Source: Pseudomonas sp. ABC1 (lineage in GTDB: Bacteria > Pseudomonadota > Gammaproteobacteria > Pseudomonadales > Pseudomonadaceae). From it: 64,000 nucleotides of DNA. Where the stretch lies: NCBI RefSeq assembly GCF_013395055.1, contig NZ_CP058349.1, positions 3,161,501 through 3,225,500 of the forward strand, written 5' to 3'. The position numbers and the translations under genes were made by a program. This document shows, one piece after another, positions 58,829-64,000 of this stretch. The notes beneath the pieces are model-generated. The model was not told the origin of the DNA and did not search any database. It saw only the letters and a list, made by a program, of their open reading frames with translations. Positions within the stretch are counted from its first letter, which is position 1, and each line of letters starts with the position of its first letter.

Positions 58829-59792
58829 CCGGCGGCTTCCCTGGCTGTTGGCCGGATTGCTCTGCTGGCAGTCGGTATTGGCCGACGATTTCACTGCCAC
58901 GGCGTCGGTGGCTGCGCGTCCGGTGCAGGCCGATCCCTATCCCCGCACGGCAGTCGCATTCGCCGAGGGGGTGCGGGGCTATCCGGCGGTGGTCTATGCG
59001 CGGCCCGAGAGTTTCCGTCCGTTGACCCTGGACCTGTACCTGCCGCCGACCTCGGCAAAGCCCAGGCCACTGGTGCTGTTCGTGCACGGCGGCGGTTGGT
59101 CTGGCGGGCATTCGCGTGCCCTGGGGGCGCTGGAGGATTTTCCGCAGGTGCTGGCCGGCCTGGCGGCGCAGGGCTATGTGGTGGCATCGGTGGAGTACCG
59201 CCTGAGTGGCGAGGCCGGTTTCCCTGCGCAACTGGAGGATATCCGGGCCGCCATGGGCTGGCTTGACGGCCAGGCCGGGCACTATGGCATCGACCGTACG
59301 CGGGTGGCGCTGTGGGGCGCCTCGGCCGGGGCGCACCTGGCGAGCCTGGCGGCACTGGAGGGGCCGCTGCCGGTGCTGGTGCTGGTGGGCTGGTTCGGCG
59401 CCTACGACTTGCCGGCGTTGCTGGCCGACCCGGACTATCCGGCCATCGCGGCAGCGGCGGGCAGGCTGCTGGGTTGTGTGCCAGGGCAGTGTCCTGGGCC
59501 GCTTCTGCGCCAGGCCAGCCCGAGCGCACAGGTCGGCCAGCGGCCACCGGCGAGCCTGCTGATCCATGGCGACAGCGACCGGGTCGTGCCCCATGCCCAA
59601 TCGCAGGCCATGGCCGAGGCCCTGCGCCGCCAGGGCGCCCCGGTGCAACTGGAGCTGATGGCGGGTGTGGGGCACAGCCTGGTCGGCGAGGCGCCGTCAC
59701 TCACGCGCGACAGCAACCGTCGCGCCCTGGCGCTTACCCGTGACTTCCTGGCGCATTGGCTTGGGGAAGGCGCAACACCCGGAAGTGACTGA
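58821..59792 (+). CDS. Secreted alpha/beta-hydrolase (esterase/lipase family)
   Basis: 323 residues with a signal peptide (about 1-21, ending SVLA). BD-FAE/HSL-like esterase: oxyanion-hole HGGGW (89-93), nucleophile elbow GASAG with S168, acid in HGDSD (D251 or D253) and H285 in GVGHS. A carbohydrate-esterase role, removing acetyl or other acyl groups from a glycan, would fit the facing lyase operon but is inferred from location only. Coupled to the LysR gene. Its last 59 bases overlap the 3' end of the convergent DUF6250-like gene. Confidence 0.85.
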   Translation: MPDRRLPWLLAGLLCWQSVLADDFTATASVAARPVQADPYPRTAVAFAEGVRGYPAVVYARPESFRPLTLDLYLPPTSAKPRPLVLFVHGGGWSGGHSRALGALEDFPQVLAGLAAQGYVVASVEYRLSGEAGFPAQLEDIRAAMGWLDGQAGHYGIDRTRVALWGASAGAHLASLAALEGPLPVLVLVGWFGAYDLPALLADPDYPAIAAAAGRLLGCVPGQCPGPLLRQASPSAQVGQRPPASLLIHGDSDRVVPHAQSQAMAEALRRQGAPVQLELMAGVGHSLVGEAPSLTRDSNRRALALTRDFLAHWLGEGATPGSD

Positions 59793-60438
59793 TGAGCTGG
59801 CGCGACCAGACCGAACGGAAGCCGAAATGGCCACTACCGTCGGTGCCCTGGTGGCGTGCTGCGAAGAAGGGCTGCCCGTCGACCAGAAAGCGTGTGCCGC
59901 TGGCATCCACCTCAATGGCGATGTGGTAGCGCCGGTTGGCTTGCAGCAGGTGTTCGGGGTCGCTGTACTCCCCCAGCAGCGGCCGTTCGCTGGAACCGTC
60001 GTAGTGACGGAAGCGTGTGGTGGCGTTGCCGTTGCCACCCATGCCGACGTAGTACAGGTCCAGTTCGTCGTACTCCTCCAGGATGCCGTTGCGGGTGAAC
60101 AGCGTGTCGCGACGCGGGTCGCGGGCGGCCCAGAACTGGTTGAGGTCGGACAGGCGGTCGTTCGGCCCGTCGCCCAGCAGCACCTGGCGCTGGAACTCGA
60201 TGCGGTAGGCACCCTCCAGCGGCTGGTCGAGCCAGACGGTGACGCCCTGCGGGCTGTCGATCATCAGGTGCCCGTCGATGACGTCGACCCGGGTGTCCGG
60301 GTGTTGGGCTTCCACGCGCCAGCGCTGGCTGGAGAAACGCTGGAAATCATCCTCGATGAGGATTTCGGGGGCGCAGGCTTCGTGGTCGAGTGGCTGTGCC
60401 GTGGTCACGCGGGTGGGCATGCGATTGTTCTCTGTCAT
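59734..60438 (-). CDS. DUF6250-like protein (putative glycan-binding or lyase-associated)
   Basis: 234 residues, jelly-roll-like. Signature segments are ILIEDDFQRFSSQRWRVE, LFTRNGILEEYDELDLYYVGMGGNGNATTRFRHY and YHIAIEVDASGTRFLVDGQPFF, as in DUF6250 proteins often found beside rhamnogalacturonan enzymes. No signal peptide is seen, which is odd next to an exported lyase. The start may be ATG 60438 or 60420; the latter has a better AGAGAA ribosome-binding site. It follows the PL26-like gene by 11 bases, and its 3' end overlaps the convergent hydrolase gene. Confidence 0.75.
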   Translation of the reverse strand: MTENNRMPTRVTTAQPLDHEACAPEILIEDDFQRFSSQRWRVEAQHPDTRVDVIDGHLMIDSPQGVTVWLDQPLEGAYRIEFQRQVLLGDGPNDRLSDLNQFWAARDPRRDTLFTRNGILEEYDELDLYYVGMGGNGNATTRFRHYDGSSERPLLGEYSDPEHLLQANRRYHIAIEVDASGTRFLVDGQPFFAARHQGTDGSGHFGFRSVWSRQLISHFRVLRLPQANAPGSHG

Positions 60439-60449
60439 GAAGGGGTGGT

Positions 60450-63179
60450 TCAACGCGCCGGCCTCGCCAGGGCCAACAGTGCGATGGCGGTCAGGCCCCA
60501 TTGCGCGACGGCGTTGGTGGACAGGTTGGCGTCATGGGTGCTGCCGGAGTTCTGGTCGATGACGGACACCGGCTCGGCCTCGCGCACGGGGTGCAGGTAG
60601 GCAGGCAGGGCGATCTCCCGCAGGCGCTGGTTGGGGCGAGGAATACCGCCTTCGCCCGTGTGGAACTCGGCCCAGGCGCGCGCTTGCAGCTCCGTGTCAT
60701 GGCGCCAGTAACCGGCGAAGGCACTGAGGCGTGCGTGGGCCTGCTTGAGATTGGCTTTTTGCAGGGGCTGGCCCAGCGCCTGGCGTTGTTCATCCGGTGT
60801 GGCGTTATAGAGCCGGCAATAGTCCAGCCAGGCCTGTTCGAAGCTGGGCTCCGGCAACAGTTGCAGCAGTTCGCCGCAGATTTCCGCCAGGCCGAACACT
60901 GCGCTCAGGTGCAGGACGTAGAGTTGCCCGCTGTCGTTGCGCTGGAAGGTGCCGCTGTCGATGTGCATGTCCGCCGAACCGCTGAAGAAGCCATGGGGCT
61001 GGGCGGCGATGCTGCGCATGCTGTTCAGCAGGCGCTGGCGGACGCTGTCGTCGCCGGTGCGCTCCCACTCGGTCAGCCAGGCGGCGGCGACCGCGCCCCA
61101 GTCGATACCGAAGAACAGATTGACCTGTTGTGGGTCCGCCGCGGCCCGCTGGCCGATCTTGCGTGCGGGCACCACCCGTTGCAGGGTGCGCAGCGCTTCG
61201 TTCTGCGCGCGCAGCAGGTCGCCGGTGCGCTCGTCGGCGGTCAGGTAATAGAGGAAGCGCCGGTTGGCGGCGGTGGAGACACGCAACTGTTTGGCACTGT
61301 CGCCCCAGTGGCGCACGTTGTGCCGCGAACCCAGCGGGGCGAACGGGCCGATATGGTGCACGTCCACCTCACCGGTATGCCGGGTCATTGCCTCGGCCAT
61401 ACGGAACACATCGCGCCGGCCGCTGCGCAGGAAGTAGTACCAGAGCCAGAGGTCGGTGGAGAGTTCGGAGTTGTCCCAGGCATAGCCGCCGACGTCGTAG
61501 CGCCAGACATGGCGGTCGCCATCGTAGGTGTGCATGACGTCGCCATAGTCCCAGAAGCCGTACCAGCGGCGCTGCTCGACCTCGTCGCGGTAGAACTCGA
61601 AGTACCAGGACAACTGGCTTTCCAGGGGCACCTCGCCGGGCCGGCGTGGCGACCAGGCCGGGCCGAACACGCCAGCGGCGTGCAGGCGCTCGGGGCTGGC
61701 CAGTAACAGCGGCGGTTCCTGGATACGCTCGGCGATGGCCAGCAGCCGCTCGCTGGAGGGCGTGGCATCGACGAACTCCAGCTCCAGTTCGCTGGTGCGG
61801 GCCACGCCCAGTGGCGAGCCGAAGCCGGGTTCGTAGTCTTCGTAGGTGATGTCCAGCGCTTCGCGCTGCCTGGCGTGGCTGTCCTGGCCGAGGCCGTCAT
61901 GGTAGAAGCGCAGGTCCATCGGCTGTGCCTGCGGTGCCCATAGCCAGAGGGTGACCCTGGCCTGGTCGGTGTGGGCGTCCTCGATATCCAGTTGGCCAGG
62001 GTAGCTCTGCCAGAAGTTGCGAATACCGAATACCACGCCCCCGTCGGCGGCGCCGAGGTAGCCGACACCCGCCGCACGCTCGCCACTGGCTGCCGCTATC
62101 CAGCCCTGGCCGCTGGCGGTGCGCTTGGCGATGGAGAAGCCATCCGGGTGCGCTTGCAGCAGCCGGTAGCTGCCAAAGGCGGGGATATAGCCGAGGCCGC
62201 TGGCCACCGGCTCGCTCAGCGGCGGCGTCGTGCGCCCGGCCCGTTGTGCGTCGATCACGCCCGCACCGGGGTCGCGACGCAGCCCGGACAGGCCACGCAC
62301 TGCCTCGCTGAACAGACCGCCATTGGCGCCGACGAAGCGTACATGACGATCATGCAGCGGCGCCTGCAACGGCACCTGGAAGCTCAGGCCCAGGCCCTGG
62401 ATGAAGTCCTGCCGCTCGTTGCCGTCGTAGACGATGCTGTGCAGCAGGCGCAGGGCGCTGGAGCCGGCGTAGGCATACAGGCGCACGGTAAAGGGCAGCA
62501 GGCTGCGCCCATCGCCGGCGCGGTGCACGCCGTGCAGGGCGATCACCGCGCGTACCGGCCCCTGTTGCTCGACGATGGCTTCGCGTATCTCGCTGCGGTA
62601 ATGCCGGGTTTCCCGCGCGGGCTGGTCCGGGTCGCCCTGCACCCGCAGCACCAGTTCGCCTCCCTGCAGGGCCGGCTGGCCCTGGCGCTGGATCTCGCTG
62701 ATCAACTGGCTGCCCTGGCGTGGAATCACGCAGCGCAGCGGGCCGGTATCGAGCACGAAGGCTGTGGCGCTTTCCGTGACCAGGGGCTTGCCGGGTGCGG
62801 CGGGGCGGGCCACGGGTTGCAGCACATACTGGACATCCGGCACGTCCTGCGCGGCGAGGGCGTGCCCCGTCCATTTCAGCGAGCCGTCCGGCCAGTACGC
62901 CAGCGGCCAGCTCTGCAGGTCGAAGGTTCGTCCACGGCTGTCGCTCAGTTCGAAGCCGCTGCCGGCCGCCACCTGGCCGCGTGGCCAGGGCGTGCCCCAG
63001 GTGACGCCGGCAAGGGCCGCAGGCGGTTTGCCGGACAGCCAGTGCAGGGCGACGCCTGTGGTGGACGTGCCGGTTGCATTGCGCGGGCTGGCCAGTGTGG
63101 CGCCTGCCAGCAGCGGTGTGGCCAGCGCCGCGAGGCTGCTGCCCTTGACGAAGGTGCGGCGGGAGAAGGTCTTGGGCAT
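60450..63179 (-). CDS. Tat-exported PL26/YetA-like exo-rhamnogalacturonan lyase (putative)
   Basis: 909 residues. The Tat signal SRRTFVKGSSLAALATPLLAGA has the twin arginines at 7-8. The N-terminal RIFT-barrel-like domain has AGVTWGTPWPRGQ (57-69) and WPLAYWPDGSLKW (91-103), matching the PcRGLX/YetA family (polysaccharide lyase 26, rhamnogalacturonan I exo-lyase). A large alpha-toroid region (about 560-830) is rich in Trp, Tyr and His, for example VDVHHIGPFAPLGSRHNVRHWGDSAKQLRVS. It should act in the periplasm on oligosaccharides entering through the adjacent TonB receptor. The substrate is inferred, not shown. Start at 63179; upstream open frame is spurious. Confidence 0.78.
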   Translation of the reverse strand: MPKTFSRRTFVKGSSLAALATPLLAGATLASPRNATGTSTTGVALHWLSGKPPAALAGVTWGTPWPRGQVAAGSGFELSDSRGRTFDLQSWPLAYWPDGSLKWTGHALAAQDVPDVQYVLQPVARPAAPGKPLVTESATAFVLDTGPLRCVIPRQGSQLISEIQRQGQPALQGGELVLRVQGDPDQPARETRHYRSEIREAIVEQQGPVRAVIALHGVHRAGDGRSLLPFTVRLYAYAGSSALRLLHSIVYDGNERQDFIQGLGLSFQVPLQAPLHDRHVRFVGANGGLFSEAVRGLSGLRRDPGAGVIDAQRAGRTTPPLSEPVASGLGYIPAFGSYRLLQAHPDGFSIAKRTASGQGWIAAASGERAAGVGYLGAADGGVVFGIRNFWQSYPGQLDIEDAHTDQARVTLWLWAPQAQPMDLRFYHDGLGQDSHARQREALDITYEDYEPGFGSPLGVARTSELELEFVDATPSSERLLAIAERIQEPPLLLASPERLHAAGVFGPAWSPRRPGEVPLESQLSWYFEFYRDEVEQRRWYGFWDYGDVMHTYDGDRHVWRYDVGGYAWDNSELSTDLWLWYYFLRSGRRDVFRMAEAMTRHTGEVDVHHIGPFAPLGSRHNVRHWGDSAKQLRVSTAANRRFLYYLTADERTGDLLRAQNEALRTLQRVVPARKIGQRAAADPQQVNLFFGIDWGAVAAAWLTEWERTGDDSVRQRLLNSMRSIAAQPHGFFSGSADMHIDSGTFQRNDSGQLYVLHLSAVFGLAEICGELLQLLPEPSFEQAWLDYCRLYNATPDEQRQALGQPLQKANLKQAHARLSAFAGYWRHDTELQARAWAEFHTGEGGIPRPNQRLREIALPAYLHPVREAEPVSVIDQNSGSTHDANLSTNAVAQWGLTAIALLALARPAR

Positions 63180-63272
63180 GGCGAGATCCGTTCCGACGTG
63201 TTTCACGAGTCTTTCAAGAGGCGTTCTCGCAGGATGGGGGTCGTCGCTGGGCGACTTGCCCCATCCCACGGC

Positions 63273-64000
63273 CTAGAAGTCATATCCCAGGGTGACGCCG
63301 AGGGTGCGCGGCTCGCCACGGTTGCCGTACACCTCGCCGTAGCTACCGGCGCTGAGGGTGCGGTAGTAGGTTTTGTCGAGGGCGTTGTTCAGCCACACCG
63401 AGGCGTTCCAGCGACCGTCGCCGTATTGCCCGCCGAGACCGGCCGAGAGGTTGAGCAGGCCATAGCCGGGGATGCGTGTGTAGCGCGAGTTGTCGACGGT
63501 GCCATAGGCCCAGGAGCGGTAGCTCCAGCGTGCCTGCAGGAAGGCGTCGAGGTCGTCGCTGGCACGCCAGTCGTAGCGGCTGGTCAGGTTGTAGGTGACC
63601 TTGGGCGAGCGGAATACCTGCTCGCCGGACAGGTCGCAGGTAGCGGGCGCATTGCCCCTGAGGGTCACTTCCGCCGGGCAGCGGGCGTTGTCGAACTCCA
63701 TGTAGCTGGCGTCGAGCAGGGTGCCGTCCAGGTTCAGGCTCAGGCCGTCGACCGGGTACAGGCCGATGGCGGCGGCGATCCCACGGGAGCGGATGCTGCC
63801 GGCGTTGATCAGGTAGGAGGTCTGGAATTCCTCGTCGTAGGCGTTGGTCTGGAAGTCCTTCACGCGGGACCAGAACAGTGCCACGTCGGCACTCAGGCGC
63901 TGGTCGAACCATTTGCTCTTGAGGCCCAGTTCGGCGCCACGGGTGGATTCGGGCAGGATGAACAGGCTCTCGGTGCCGGCTCGGCCTGCTGCACCGGATG
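63273..64000 (-). CDS. TonB-dependent receptor, C-terminal part (cut by window end)
   Basis: Only the last 240 or so residues of the barrel are inside the window; the 5' part lies beyond 64000. The C-terminus LNLSAGLGGQ...WLNNALDKTYYRTL...GEPRTLGVTLGYDF, with a terminal aromatic residue, is typical of TonB receptors of the FecA/FpvA-like class. It lies 93 bases upstream of the PL26-like gene on the same strand. A glycan or oligosaccharide ligand is inferred from the operon; iron chelates remain possible. Confidence 0.88.
   Translation of the reverse strand, partial: SGAAGRAGTESLFILPESTRGAELGLKSKWFDQRLSADVALFWSRVKDFQTNAYDEEFQTSYLINAGSIRSRGIAAAIGLYPVDGLSLNLDGTLLDASYMEFDNARCPAEVTLRGNAPATCDLSGEQVFRSPKVTYNLTSRYDWRASDDLDAFLQARWSYRSWAYGTVDNSRYTRIPGYGLLNLSAGLGGQYGDGRWNASVWLNNALDKTYYRTLSAGSYGEVYGNRGEPRTLGVTLGYDF

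Overview
This window is a contiguous piece of a high-GC gammaproteobacterial chromosome that I read as Pseudomonas in the broad sense. The evidence is gene content and order: the rpsU-dnaG macromolecular synthesis block beside tsaD/plsY/folB/folK/cca, a yfiRNB (tpbB) c-di-GMP operon, an SAH riboswitch ahead of ahcY-metF, the long proA-nadD-rsfS-rlmH-mrdA-rodA-mltB-rlpA-dacC-ybeD-lipB-lipA operon, and the arfA-holA-lptE-leuS-lnt-ybeX-ybeY-ybeZ-miaB series. Short REP-like palindromes typical of pseudomonads lie between genes. I saw no tRNA, rRNA, IS transposase, phage gene or CRISPR array.

Layout. 0-5.2 kb: dnaG and rpsU (minus), tsaD (plus), plsY (minus), folB-folK (plus). 5.3-9.6 kb: an accessory insert between folK and cca, with two unrecognised lipoproteins and yfiRNB. 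9.8-15.4 kb: cca, then a FecI-type sigma factor, FecR-type anti-sigma factor and TonB-dependent receptor with a Fur-box-like site in front. 15.4-19.6 kb: ppnN, metF and ahcY with a SAH riboswitch and a palindromic leader element. 19.8-24.8 kb: a c'-type cytochrome lipoprotein, hldE, and a three-gene FAD oxidoreductase / aldo-keto reductase / conserved protein operon. 24.9-36 kb: one long plus-strand operon for proline and NAD synthesis, ribosome silencing and methylation, the cell-elongation machinery (PBP2, RodA, MltB, RlpA, PBP5) and lipoate synthesis. 36-38 kb: gabD and a small conserved gene. 38-50 kb: a minus-strand series with a second MltB-type transglycosylase, arfA, holA, lptE, leuS, lnt, ybeX, ybeY, ybeZ and miaB. 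50.2-50.85 kb: two inverted copies of a structured repeat and no credible gene. 50.9-57.6 kb: a Sel1 protein, hemL, thiE, thiD, a TolC-like protein and a two-TM protein with a degenerate cyclase-like domain.

57.8-64 kb is the most accessory-looking part. It holds a LysR regulator followed by a secreted alpha/beta hydrolase on the plus strand. Facing them on the minus strand is an operon of a TonB-dependent receptor (cut by the window end), a Tat-exported PL26/YetA-like putative exo-rhamnogalacturonan lyase of 909 residues, and a DUF6250-like protein. This looks like a small glycan-utilisation locus built on a TonB receptor, which is unusual for this genus and is my best candidate for something undescribed. 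The rest is mostly well-conserved housekeeping sequence. Its main points of interest are regulatory: the riboswitch with a palindrome-bounded leader, the terminator hairpin inside arfA, palindromic operators, and the inverted structured repeats. All functions are assigned by reading motifs; no database search was run.
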